Below are positions 8,798 to 17,507 of a stretch of DNA of 42,808 bases, piece by piece. The DNA comes from an uncultured Clostridia bacterium (GTDB lineage: Bacteria > Bacillota > Clostridia > Peptostreptococcales > Anaerovoracaceae), in contig CALXBQ010000022.1 of NCBI GenBank assembly GCA_944386595.1, positions 1 to 42,808 on the forward strand, written 5' to 3'. The position numbers and the translations under genes are program-made. The notes beneath the pieces are model-generated. The model was not told where the DNA came from. It was given only the letters and a program-made list of their open reading frames with translations, and searched no databases. How positions within the stretch are numbered: the stretch's first letter is position 1; each line of letters starts with the position of its first letter.

Positions 8798-9841
8798 CTA
8801 TAAAAATTCTCTCAGGCCGTAGTAGATGTTTCCTCTTACGCCCTTTGTAGTCTTTGCGTGATACAAGGAGCTTATGACGGACTCCTCCACGGCTTCAACG
8901 GCGGACTCAAATATCACGTCAAGCTTCTCGTCGTCCATCATCTTCATATCAATGAAGGAGCCTTCCGTGTAGTGGGGAACTCTGTTTCCCGTGCTGAAGG
9001 CTACGGCTATGTCCCCGCTGCCGTTTCCAAGGTAGGATCCGCATCTTCCCAGAGAAACGGTGGCGCGCTTTGCTACTCTTCTCAGCTGACGGTCGGAGAT
9101 AGGAGCGTCGGTGGCTATTATCATTATGATAGAGCCAAGATCCTTCTTATCCTCTGCAGCCATTCTCTCCTTTATGCGCTTTCCTATGTGATCTCCTCCG
9201 ATGACAAGGTTTCCGGAGCCGCCGAAGTTGGACATCACTATGGCTCCCACGGTGTAATCCTTTCCGTCGATGGCCACAACTCTCGATGAGGAGCCGATTC
9301 CGCCCTTAAGTCCAAGGCAGCACATACCGGTGCCTCCGCCAACTGCTCCCTCCTCAAAGACTTCTCCGTCCTTTTCGGCCTTTGCCAGAGCCTCGTTCAC
9401 ATGCTCGGCCTTTACGTGGAGTCCTCTGATGTCGTTGAGCCTGCCGTCGTTACACTCCGTTACCACGCAGTTTACCGTTCCCGTCTTTACTCCGATGTCG
9501 TCGTTTCTCACCAGCATGTAGCGGGTGAGGGCCTCGGCAGCCGTTCCGACGCTTAAGGTATTGGTCATAACTATAGGGGTCTCGATGGTTCCCAGCTCGT
9601 CTATCTGAACCAGTCCAAGACTCTTTCCGAATCCGTTTATCACGGAAACCCCCGCCATTACCTTGTCGTGAAAAATATCCCCGGTGTGGGGGAGAATCGC
9701 CGTAACTCCCGTGTTGACTTCCTTTCCGTCCTGAATCGTCACGTTGGCAACCTTTACTCCCGGCACGTCGGTTATAAGGTTAAGTTTTCCTTTCGGCCAT
9801 TTTGAATGAAGCTCAAGGCCGCTGTCTTTAGGTAATCCCAT
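8798..9841 (-). CDS. P1 (DmpA-type) peptidase, L-aminopeptidase/D-esterase
   Basis: The 347-residue protein belongs to the N-terminal-nucleophile P1 peptidase family. It shows LITDVPGVKVANVTI near the start, GAVGGGTGMCC near 166-175, NFGGSGNLVIGG (Asn 205), and the self-cleavage motif GNGSGD at 272-277, where Ser275 would become the nucleophile. Family members release N-terminal residues from peptides and hydrolyse D-amino acid esters and amides or beta-peptides. It lies between an M55 D-aminopeptidase (21-base gap) and a racemase (18-base gap), so processing of D-residue peptides is likely. No signal peptide is seen. The start has GGAGGAAAG upstream. Confidence 0.93.
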   Translation of the reverse strand: MGLPKDSGLELHSKWPKGKLNLITDVPGVKVANVTIQDGKEVNTGVTAILPHTGDIFHDKVMAGVSVINGFGKSLGLVQIDELGTIETPIVMTNTLSVGTAAEALTRYMLVRNDDIGVKTGTVNCVVTECNDGRLNDIRGLHVKAEHVNEALAKAEKDGEVFEEGAVGGGTGMCCLGLKGGIGSSSRVVAIDGKDYTVGAIVMSNFGGSGNLVIGGDHIGKRIKERMAAEDKKDLGSIIMIIATDAPISDRQLRRVAKRATVSLGRCGSYLGNGSGDIAVAFSTGNRVPHYTEGSFIDMKMMDDEKLDVIFESAVEAVEESVISSLYHAKTTKGVRGNIYYGLREFL

Positions 9842-9862
9842 TTTTTCTTTCCTCCAAAATAT

Positions 9863-10660
9863 TTACATCATAAACGAATATGCCTTCAATAGCTCCGCCG
9901 GATCGTCGGTCTCAAACCTTACCGTGCAGCTGTCCGTAAGAACCGCTCCCGGATAAGTCGAGGCGAACTTTGCCTTCGTGTGCTCCTTATACGTAAGCTC
10001 CATTTCAAAGCGCTCCGGTATTTCATATTGCTCATACGCCTTCTCCGAAACGGCAGCCCTTGCAGCCTCCTCTATGAGATCGCAGGCGTCGTCCGGGTGC
10101 ATGCTCAGGGTTCCTCCGCTTACGCCTTCCTTTACGGCAGCCGTCTTTATCCACGGACAGGTTTTTAAGGCTTTCTCGCAGATTGCTTTATCGCCCGTAA
10201 TGAGAGCCGACGGTACGCCGTGTCTTGAAGCGGCCAGAAGGTTCATATCGAATTCCGCCATAGGCTCTCCGTTAAGGGTCGCCTTCTGAAAAACGGAAAA
10301 CTCCGTCGTGTGGGAAAGAGGATTTCCGCTGTTTCCGGCCTCCGCGTGATAGCCTATGTAAAATGCGCAGTCAAAGCCTGCTCCCACTCCGGCCATCATG
10401 GAGTCTATGTCCTGACACCAGCCTCTCAGGAGTTTTACACCTCTCGGAAGTCCCGAAGGTATAATGTTCAAAGCGCTTCCGTGACCGTCCTTTACGACTA
10501 TCTCGTCCGCTCCTGCCGCCATCGCGCCTCTGCAGGCTGCGGCCACCTCTTTAGTCATCTGTTCCGCAGCGTAGTCGTAGCCCGGCTGACCGTACTCCGT
10601 CTCGTCCCACGCCGTCACGCCTGCGCAGCCCTCAATGTCCACGCTGATGTATACTCTCAT
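9863..10660 (-). CDS. M55 family D-aminopeptidase (DppA-like)
   Basis: The 265-residue protein matches the zinc D-aminopeptidase DppA. Metal ligands D8 and E10 are in SVDIEG, H60 in KDGHG, H105 in GYHAEAG, and E132 in NGEPMAE; H117 in SHTTE matches the catalytic His. DppA-type enzymes cleave D-Ala-D-Ala and D-Ala-containing peptides as a self-compartmentalising decamer. It is the first gene of the five-gene operon and has a strong GGAGG site. A TATAAT (10708-10713) without a clear -35 lies about 50 bases upstream. In Bacillus dppA heads a peptide ABC transporter operon; here racemase and peptidase genes take that place. Confidence 0.95.
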   Translation of the reverse strand: MRVYISVDIEGCAGVTAWDETEYGQPGYDYAAEQMTKEVAAACRGAMAAGADEIVVKDGHGSALNIIPSGLPRGVKLLRGWCQDIDSMMAGVGAGFDCAFYIGYHAEAGNSGNPLSHTTEFSVFQKATLNGEPMAEFDMNLLAASRHGVPSALITGDKAICEKALKTCPWIKTAAVKEGVSGGTLSMHPDDACDLIEEAARAAVSEKAYEQYEIPERFEMELTYKEHTKAKFASTYPGAVLTDSCTVRFETDDPAELLKAYSFMM

Positions 10661-10909
10661 GATTGCCTCCTTCTACGGCAGATTTTGTCGTGTTTTATCC
10701 AAACCTCATTATAGCACTTATCCGATGCATAATATAGTAAATTACTAAAGTAAAAAAGGCCAAAAAAGTTAATAAAAAAAGGCATGTCGCCTGCCCCGTC
10801 AAAAATACACGATAAAAGTATGGACATATTGAAAGGATAGTTTTATCATACACATTGACGACATAAACCCGGGTACGGGTCAAAATCAGTTTTACTAGGA
10901 GGCATTCTA

Positions 10910-12127
10910 ATGGAAGAAAGCAGAAAAACAGCCGTAACTCCGGACGAGCTAAAGGCCATGGCCGAGGCGGTATATACGGATACGGTAAAAATCAGACGAC
11001 ATCTTCACGCTCACCCGGAGCTTTCCCAGCAGGAGAAAAACACTTCTGAATACGTCCGCTCAATCCTCGACGAGCACGGCATCCCGTATTCTCCGGAAGT
11101 TGCGGGCTACGGAATCGTGGCTCAGGTGGGAAGCGCGGACGGCGGTAAAAAATGTGTTGCCATAAGGGCCGATATGGACGCTCTTCCTGTCTGCGAAGCT
11201 ACGGGACTTTCATACGCATCGGAAAATCCCGGCGTTATGCACGCATGCGGTCACGACGTTCATACCGCAATACTGCTTTCGACAGGTATTCTCCTGAAGA
11301 AGCTTGACGATGCGGGAAAGCTTAACGGCGCGGTAAAGCTTTTCTTTCAGCCGTCCGAGGAAACCGTCGGCGGCGCAAATCAGATGATACAGGCAGGTTT
11401 CCTTCACAATCCCGAGGTAAGCGCGGTGACGGCTCTCCACGTGGATCCTGAGTATCCTGCCGGAACCATCGTCCTCAAGTACGGCCCTATGAACGCCGCA
11501 ACGGGAAGCTTCGGACTTACCATAAGGGGCAAAAGCTGCCACGGAGCCCATCCTGACGGAGGCATCGACTCCATCGTCGTTTCCGCCCAGGTGATAACGG
11601 CACTTCAGTCCATTTCCAGCCGCTTTATGGCGCCTACCACGCCGGTAGTGGTGACCATCGGAGCCATAAACGGAGGAACTGCGGGTAACATCATCGCAGG
11701 AGAGGTTTCCATGAGAGGAACCATAAGGGCTCTCGATCCCGTAACCATGGACAAGGCAAAATCCCTGTTCGTTCAGATATGCGAAAAAACCGCCGCCGCC
11801 TATGGAGCTTCGGCTGAAGTCTCCTGGGCCGACGACTATTACCCTGCCCTCATAAACGACGACGACGTGACAAAGACCGTAGAGGACACCGTGGACGAAT
11901 ATCTGGGTCACGACATGGTAAGGCTCATGCCGGAGCCGAGCCTGGGCGCCGACGACTTCGCATTCTTCACACAGAGCGTAAAGGGTACCTATTTCAACTT
12001 AGGCGTAACAAAGGAGGGCGATCCCGTATACTCCCTCCACAACGAGCACTTCGCCCCGGACGAGGACGCAATGCTTAACGGAATAATAATCCAGACCGCA
12101 TCGGCTCTGAAGCTGCTGGAGGAATAG
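10910..12127 (+). CDS. M20 family metallo-amidohydrolase
   Basis: The 405-residue protein is an M20D-type peptidase/amidohydrolase, related to hippurate hydrolase, N-acetyl-amino-acid deacetylases and IAA-amino acid hydrolases. Visible motifs are RRHLHAHPELS, AIRADMDALPV, MHACGHDVHTA (metal Cys113 and His115), FFQPSEE with the catalytic Glu pair, and GADDFAFF near the end. It removes an acyl group from an N-acylated amino acid or dipeptide; the substrate is open. It is transcribed divergently from the M55-P1-racemase-dtd operon and precedes alanine racemase. The start has AGGAGG eight bases upstream. No signal peptide. Confidence 0.94.
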   Translation: MEESRKTAVTPDELKAMAEAVYTDTVKIRRHLHAHPELSQQEKNTSEYVRSILDEHGIPYSPEVAGYGIVAQVGSADGGKKCVAIRADMDALPVCEATGLSYASENPGVMHACGHDVHTAILLSTGILLKKLDDAGKLNGAVKLFFQPSEETVGGANQMIQAGFLHNPEVSAVTALHVDPEYPAGTIVLKYGPMNAATGSFGLTIRGKSCHGAHPDGGIDSIVVSAQVITALQSISSRFMAPTTPVVVTIGAINGGTAGNIIAGEVSMRGTIRALDPVTMDKAKSLFVQICEKTAAAYGASAEVSWADDYYPALINDDDVTKTVEDTVDEYLGHDMVRLMPEPSLGADDFAFFTQSVKGTYFNLGVTKEGDPVYSLHNEHFAPDEDAMLNGIIIQTASALKLLEE

Positions 12128-12300
12128 ACGGCGCACGCAGCTGTCAGCTGTGTGCAGCAGTTAGGCCGCCGGTGGTTTAAAGGCCGCAAGGGTTTACAGG
12201 TCGCAAGCGTTGGCGGCCGCAAGACCTGTGCCACGCAGGAATTTAACGGCAGCCGGGGTTTGGCGGTCGTAAAGCCCGTGCCATAATTCAAGGAGGAACC
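12128..12300 (+). repeat. Degenerate GC-rich repeats between the M20 and alr genes
   Basis: From about 12162 the gap consists of diverged units of roughly 17 bases of the type GGCCGCAAGGGTTTAC: five or six copies such as GGCCGCAAGGGTTTACA, GGTCGCAAGCGTTGGC and GGCCGCAAGACCTGTGCC. A longer pair, GGCGGCCGCAAGACCTGTGCC and GGCGGTCGTAAAGCCCGTGCC, is also visible. No reading frame links them. The alr ribosome binding site AAGGAGG closes the stretch. Confidence 0.5.
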
Positions 12301-13413
12301 ATGAACATACATTTTGACGAAACCGCTCTGAGAGACACTCAGGTGGTCATAGATACGGAAGCAATAAGATTCAACTTCAGAAACATAAAAGAGATGTGCG
12401 GAGACAACACGGCCGTAATGCCGGTAATCAAAGCCAACGCCTACGGACACGGCGCCGGCGAGATAGCCCGTGTGCTTCACGAGGAAGGCGCCGTATACCT
12501 TGCCGTTGCGACTCTGACCGAAGCTCTCGAGCTGAGGGCCTTAAGCGATGATTACGAAATCTTCATACTGGGCCATACGCCGGACAGACTGTTGGAAAAG
12601 GTGATAGATAACCGCATAACACAGACAGTTTTCAGCTACAAACAGGCAGAGCTCCTCAGCGCCCTTGCCTGCGGCAAGGGCGTGAAGGCGCGTGTCCACC
12701 TGAAAGTGGACACGGGCTTCCATCGTCTGGGCACAGACGATGCTGGGGAGCTTAAGAAGATTTTGCAGCTGCCCGGTATTGAAGCGGAAGGAATCTTCTC
12801 CCACCTTGCCCTTGCAAGCTATGAGGACGATATGGAGCAGTTCCGCAGATTTATGAATATGGTTGACGAACTTGAAAGGGACGGCTTCAGGTTTAAGTAC
12901 AAGCACATCGCAGACAGCATAGCCTGCGTGGACTATCCCGAGTTCCGCCTCGACATGGTAAGACCGGGAGCTCTCGTATTTGGACTCAAGGGCTTCCACA
13001 AGGGCCACATCGAAATAAAGCAGGCTATCAGCATGATTACGAAAATTTCCCAGCTTCACCGTATACCGGAGGGAGAAGGCGTAAGCTACGACTACTGCTG
13101 GAAGGCTCCGAGGGATTCCGTTATCGCAACCCTTCCTTTCGGCTATGCCGACGGCTATCCGAGAAATATGAGAGACAAGGGATATGTGACCATACGCGGA
13201 ATAAAGTGCCCGCTGGTGGGCGTCCTCTGCATGGATCAGTGCATGGCTGACGTAACCCACGTTCCCGGCGTTTCCGAAGACGACATCGCCGTAATCTACG
13301 GAGACGGCACCGACAACACGATGAACATACAGGAAGCCTCCGAGCTTGCGGGCACCAACAAGAATGAAATCATCGCCCGCATAATGGCAAGACCGGTGAG
13401 AGTCTACTATTGA
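12301..13413 (+). CDS. alr: Alanine racemase
   Basis: The 370-residue PLP enzyme interconverts L- and D-alanine for cell-wall synthesis. The PLP lysine is K44 in VIKANAYGHG. The second catalytic base is Y263 in GVSYDYCW, within a slightly unusual variant of the usual SYG-T motif. RPGALVFG, LPFGYADGYPR and VLCMDQCM are the remaining family motifs. Length and order are normal. It lies downstream of the M20 gene after a 173-base repeat-rich gap and may be cotranscribed. A catabolic role (converting salvaged D-Ala to L-Ala) is as possible as the biosynthetic role, because it sits beside D-peptidases. Confidence 0.95.
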   Translation: MNIHFDETALRDTQVVIDTEAIRFNFRNIKEMCGDNTAVMPVIKANAYGHGAGEIARVLHEEGAVYLAVATLTEALELRALSDDYEIFILGHTPDRLLEKVIDNRITQTVFSYKQAELLSALACGKGVKARVHLKVDTGFHRLGTDDAGELKKILQLPGIEAEGIFSHLALASYEDDMEQFRRFMNMVDELERDGFRFKYKHIADSIACVDYPEFRLDMVRPGALVFGLKGFHKGHIEIKQAISMITKISQLHRIPEGEGVSYDYCWKAPRDSVIATLPFGYADGYPRNMRDKGYVTIRGIKCPLVGVLCMDQCMADVTHVPGVSEDDIAVIYGDGTDNTMNIQEASELAGTNKNEIIARIMARPVRVYY

Positions 13414-13422
13414 TATAAGGCG

Positions 13423-13447
13423 CCCGGCTTTGCATGCATGAGCCGGG
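13423..13447 (+). terminator. Weak terminator after alr
   Basis: CCCGGCT (13423-13429) pairs with AGCCGGG (13441-13447), followed by TTTGAGG. The T run is short, so it is only a modest terminator. The larger palindrome at 13535-13667 may add to it. Confidence 0.4.
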
Positions 13448-13534
13448 TTTGAGGAAACCGACAACCATGTGGACACAATCGGCATAGCTGCCGCTACGGC
13501 AGACAAGGCTTTCCTGTTTTTTAAAAAAACGGTT

Positions 13535-13667
13535 TTCAGGGGTAATGAAATTCAACCTTTTTCACGCAAAATTAAAAATAAGGTATAATCATAGCTTAAA
13601 ATCCGCTTCACAATTATACCTTATTTGCAAAAAAGCTTAAAATAGGTTGAAATTCATTACCCCTGAA
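13535..13667. repeat. 133-base palindromic element, copy 1 (MITE-like)
   Basis: The left arm starts TTCAGGGGTAATGAAATTCA and the right arm, read in reverse complement, starts TTCAGGGGTAATGAATTTCA. The arms match over most of about 55 bases and end in an inner stem AGGTATAAT/ATTATACCT around a 23-base loop. It holds no ORF and is far more AT-rich than its flanks. It lies between the convergent ends of alr and hydA, where it could fold into a long hairpin and end transcription both ways. A diverged second copy is at about 30969-31095. The rest of 13668-13822 is GC-rich and without a gene. Confidence 0.75.
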
Positions 13668-13822
13668 TTACGATTTTGAGCGAAAAAGGATAACCGCCAC
13701 TCTGGCCCAATCCACCCGCAACGATGCCACACCGCTACCCCGAAACACCCCGGCCCGGCACGGTATGTTCCGGAGCCGGAGCGGTCCTGCGTGGCCTATA
13801 CGCCCACGGCATGCCCTGAAGC

Positions 13823-15505
13823 CTACTCGTGGTGATTATGCAGAAGCTTCTGCTGTTTTCCCTTCAGCAGTCCGTCGTAAAGGGCGATTACGAACGGGTT
13901 GTCGCTGGAAATCTTTATCTGCTTTTCATCATCTATCTCGTAGATGCCTTCCGTTCTTGCGGCTTTGATCTGAGGGGTTACAGGAACAGGCTGTCCGCCG
14001 CCTGCAACGCAGCCGGAGCGGCATGCCATAACCTCTACGAAGTCGTAGTACATATCCCCGCTCTTGATGCCGTTCATTACGATGCCGGCATTCTTAAGCC
14101 CGTTTACTACGGCAATCTTAACCTCGCGGCCCTTGAGATTTACGGTAGCTTCCTTGATTCCGTCGTTTCCGCGGATTCCGGTAAACTTTATAGCCTCAAG
14201 GTCCTCAGGCTCGTAGCTTCCCACAAGTCTTCTGAGCACAGCTTCGGTTACGCCGCCGGTTACGCCGAATATAGCCGCTCCGCCGGAGGACAGTCCGAAC
14301 GGCATGTCCATAGGAGCCGCCTTTATGGAAGCGAGGTCGATACCGGCTTCCTTTATCATTCTTGTGATTTCGGTGGTGGTCAGAACGTAGTCAGTGTCCT
14401 GTTCGCCGTCGGTTCTGTGTTCAGGCCTTAAAATCTCGGCCTTCTTTGCGGTACAAGGCATGATGGACACAACGACAGTCTTTCTATTATCCTCGGTATC
14501 CATTCTTGCCTCTTCCTTGAGCACGGCGCTGAACATCTGCTGAGGGGATCTGCAGCTGGAAATGTGCTTTCTCAGTTCAGGGAACTTCTCTTCGCAGAAT
14601 TTGACCCATCCCGGACAGCATGAGGTGAACAGAGGAAGGTCACCCGCCTCTATCTTTTCAACCAGCTCCTGAGCCTCCTCCATAACGGTAAGGTCCGCGC
14701 CGAAGTTGGTGTCGTAAACCTGATCGAATCCCATAAGCTTAAGGGCCGCAACCAGCTTGCCGAGAGCGTTTTCTCCCTCAGGCAGCCCGAACTTGTCTCC
14801 CACGGCAACTCTTACGGCAGGTGCGATCTGAGCCACAACCTTTGTGTCCTTATCGGCAAGAGCCTCCCATACCGGGTGAATGTTCTGCTTAACGGTGATG
14901 GCTCCCGTAGGACATACCACTCTGCACTGGCCGCAGCCTACGCAGGAGGTCTCGGAAAGAGGTCTGCCAAAGGCCGTAGTTACGCGCATTTTGCTTCCGC
15001 GATGAACAAAGTCCAGTATTCCAAGGCCCTGAATCTCGGTGCAGGTTCTCACGCAGTCTCCGCAGAGAATGCACTTGTTAGGGTCGAAAACGATACAAGG
15101 GGAGCTGTAGTCGAGAGGCAGCTTCGGCTTGTTATTCTGGAATCTGACGTAGTTTACTCCCAGCTGGTTCGCAAGCTTTAATAGTATGCACGCGCCGTTG
15201 GTTCTGCAGGTGGTGCAGTCGGTGCAGTGGGAAGCCAGCAGCAGCTCAAGAATCATCTTTCTGTGATGCTGAAGTCTCGGAGTGTTGGTGTATATCACCA
15301 TGCCGTCCTTAGGCTCTTCCGAACATGAAGCGAAGATTTTGCCCCGATCGTCCTCCACAACGCACATTCTGCATGCGCCGTAGGTGGAAAGCTCGGAAAG
15401 ATAGCAGAAGGTAGGCAGCTCTATGCCGGCTTTTCTTATAACCGCCAGCACGTTTTTCTCGTCGTCAAAGGCGACTTTTCTGTTGTTTATGGTCATGTAT
15501 TTCAT
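13823..15505 (-). CDS. hydA: [FeFe]-hydrogenase catalytic subunit HydA
   Basis: The 560-residue protein holds the H-cluster. It begins with a 2Fe-2S plant-ferredoxin domain (Cys around 34-61), then a His/Cys-ligated cluster (HCTDCTTCRTNGAC, near 97-110) and two 4Fe-4S sites (CILCGDCVRTC and CVGCGQCRVVCP, near 146-200). The H-cluster motifs are all present: FTSCCPGW, MPCTAKKAE and EVMACRSGCVAGGGQP. The last has R-S where P-G or R-G is common. It makes H2 from protons, or oxidises H2, using electrons from ferredoxin and NADH through HydB and HydC. No Tat or Sec signal, so it is cytoplasmic. It is the last gene of hydC-hydB-hydA. Confidence 0.96.
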   Translation of the reverse strand: MKYMTINNRKVAFDDEKNVLAVIRKAGIELPTFCYLSELSTYGACRMCVVEDDRGKIFASCSEEPKDGMVIYTNTPRLQHHRKMILELLLASHCTDCTTCRTNGACILLKLANQLGVNYVRFQNNKPKLPLDYSSPCIVFDPNKCILCGDCVRTCTEIQGLGILDFVHRGSKMRVTTAFGRPLSETSCVGCGQCRVVCPTGAITVKQNIHPVWEALADKDTKVVAQIAPAVRVAVGDKFGLPEGENALGKLVAALKLMGFDQVYDTNFGADLTVMEEAQELVEKIEAGDLPLFTSCCPGWVKFCEEKFPELRKHISSCRSPQQMFSAVLKEEARMDTEDNRKTVVVSIMPCTAKKAEILRPEHRTDGEQDTDYVLTTTEITRMIKEAGIDLASIKAAPMDMPFGLSSGGAAIFGVTGGVTEAVLRRLVGSYEPEDLEAIKFTGIRGNDGIKEATVNLKGREVKIAVVNGLKNAGIVMNGIKSGDMYYDFVEVMACRSGCVAGGGQPVPVTPQIKAARTEGIYEIDDEKQIKISSDNPFVIALYDGLLKGKQQKLLHNHHE

Positions 15506-15518
15506 CTGTCTTCACCTC

Positions 15519-17507
15519 CTACCATTCTACGTGTATTGCGCCGAACGCGCATGAGCTTTCGCATGCGCCGCACTTGATACATCTCTCATTATCGATAACG
15601 TACGGTTCTTTGATCTTTCCGTAAATCGCATCTGCCGGACAGTTCTTCGCGCACTTGGAGCAGCCTTTGCACCTGTCAGGACTGATGACAAAGCGGCGCA
15701 GGGACGTACAGGTGTGGGACGCGCAGTGTTTGTCCACAACGTGCTCAAGATACTCTTCCCTGAACAGCTTCAGAGTGCTCTTTACCGGAAGTGACGCCGT
15801 CTTTCCGAGACCGCAGAGAGCCGTTTCCGTAATGGTATCCGCAAGCTCCTCGAGAAGGTCGAGATCCTCTTCCTTTCCGTTTCCTGCAACGATTCTCTCT
15901 AGGATCTCCAGCATGCGCTTGGTACCCTCACGGCAAGGGACGCACTTTCCGCAGCTTTCCTTCTGGGTGAAGTTCATGAAGAACCTTGCAACCTCTACCA
16001 TACATGTGGAATCGTCCATTACCACGAGACCGCCGGATCCTATCATTGCTCCCATCTTCTTCAGGGAGTCGAAGTCAAGGCTTATATCCAGCTGCGGCGT
16101 GATGAGGCAGCCTCCCGAAGGACCTCCTATCTGTACCGCTTTGAACGTACCGTCGTTTTTGATTCCGCCGCCTATGTCAAATATTACTTCTCTCAGGGTC
16201 GTTCCCATAGGAACCTCTATAAGGCCGGTATTTTTAACGCTTCCCGTAAGGGCGAAGGCCTTGGTGCCCGGGCTGTTTTCAGGTCCGATGGACTTAAACC
16301 AGGCGGCTCCTCTGCTGATTATTCCCGGAACGTTGGCGTAGGTCTCAACGTTGTTTAAAACGGTCGGCTTGTCGAAGAGGCCGTGCTCTACTGTACGCGG
16401 CGGCTTAACTCTCGGCATACCGCGGTTGCCCTCTATGGATGCCGTAAGGGCGCTTCCCTCTCCGCATACGAACGCTCCCGCTCCCCGGTTGATGTGAAGC
16501 TTGAACGAAAAGTCCGAACCTAAGATATTCTCACCGAGAAGCCCCGCTTCCTCAGCCTGGGCTATGGCGTTCTGAAGTCTCTTTATTGCAAGAGGATACT
16601 CCGCTCTTACGTAGATGTATCCCTCCTGGGCTCCCGTCGCATAGGCCGCGATCATCATGCCCTCGAGGACTCTGTGCGGGTCGCCTTCCATTATACTTCT
16701 GTCCATGAATGCGCCCGGGTCTCCCTCGTCGCCGTTACATACGACGTAACGCTGCTTTTCGGGCTGACGGGCAACCTGGCTCCACTTGTAGCCGGTCTTG
16801 AATCCGCCGCCTCCGCGTCCTCTCAGGTTGGACTCGGACACTTCCTCTATGACCTCTTCAGGGGTCATATCGAACAAAGTCTTCACCAGCGCCTGGTATC
16901 CGCCTCTTGCGATGTATTCCTCTATGTGCTCGGCGTCTATATGTCCGCAGTTTTCAAGAACCACACGGGTCTGCTTCTTGTAGAAAGGAATGTCCTCCTG
17001 ACGGGCGTACTCTATTCCGTCCTGCTTGTAGAGAAGCTCCCTTATGATATCGCCGTTTTTGACGGTTCTCTCAAAGATTGCCTTGCAGTCGTCTACGGAA
17101 ACCTTTGTATACAGTATGCCCAAAGGCTCAATCCTCATCAGCGGTCCCATTTCGCAGAATCCGTGACATCCGCTCTTCTTTACGGCAAAATCGTCAAGGT
17201 CTTCTTCCTTTACGCCGCTTGCTCCGGCGTTCTTTCTGGCTCCCGCAATCTTCTCAACGGCAGCTCTCGCCTCTTCCTCAAGACCGTGACCCGGAAGTCC
17301 CGCACACGCTATTTCAGGCTTAAAATCTATCTCAACGTCCGGATTGTCCTTGGCGAGACGGCACATCTCCTCGTAAATCTCACCGGATCCTCCTGCCAGA
17401 CATCCCGTACCGGCGCAGATGAGAATCCTGCACTTACATGCGTCTATCTTCGTCTTTGCGCTCTGACAGACCTGATTCAATACCTCTGCATTCGCTATCC
17501 TCTGCAT
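15519..17507 (-). CDS. hydB: NADH-binding hydrogenase subunit HydB (NuoF-like)
   Basis: The 662-residue protein has an N-terminal thioredoxin-like 2Fe-2S domain (CAGTGCLAGG near 31-40, and SGCHGFCEMGP). A NuoF-type core follows, with the FMN site GRGGGGFKTGYKW, the NADH site CNGDEGDPGAFMDRS, and the 4Fe-4S motif ESCGKCVPCREGTKR. Two C-terminal 4Fe-4S ferredoxin motifs (CKGCSKCAKNCP and CIKCGACESSC) end it. It binds FMN and NAD(H) and is the likely bifurcation site in HydABC enzymes. It starts directly after the hydC stop with no gap and is 13 bases from hydA, so the subunits are made together. Confidence 0.96.
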   Translation of the reverse strand: MQRIANAEVLNQVCQSAKTKIDACKCRILICAGTGCLAGGSGEIYEEMCRLAKDNPDVEIDFKPEIACAGLPGHGLEEEARAAVEKIAGARKNAGASGVKEEDLDDFAVKKSGCHGFCEMGPLMRIEPLGILYTKVSVDDCKAIFERTVKNGDIIRELLYKQDGIEYARQEDIPFYKKQTRVVLENCGHIDAEHIEEYIARGGYQALVKTLFDMTPEEVIEEVSESNLRGRGGGGFKTGYKWSQVARQPEKQRYVVCNGDEGDPGAFMDRSIMEGDPHRVLEGMMIAAYATGAQEGYIYVRAEYPLAIKRLQNAIAQAEEAGLLGENILGSDFSFKLHINRGAGAFVCGEGSALTASIEGNRGMPRVKPPRTVEHGLFDKPTVLNNVETYANVPGIISRGAAWFKSIGPENSPGTKAFALTGSVKNTGLIEVPMGTTLREVIFDIGGGIKNDGTFKAVQIGGPSGGCLITPQLDISLDFDSLKKMGAMIGSGGLVVMDDSTCMVEVARFFMNFTQKESCGKCVPCREGTKRMLEILERIVAGNGKEEDLDLLEELADTITETALCGLGKTASLPVKSTLKLFREEYLEHVVDKHCASHTCTSLRRFVISPDRCKGCSKCAKNCPADAIYGKIKEPYVIDNERCIKCGACESSCAFGAIHVEW

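Noticed and set aside
10781-10794. GGCATGTCGCCTGC as a sigma-54 promoter for the M20 gene
   Set aside because: The GG-GC spacing is right but TGGCAC and TTGC are poorly matched, and it lies over 100 bases from the start codon.
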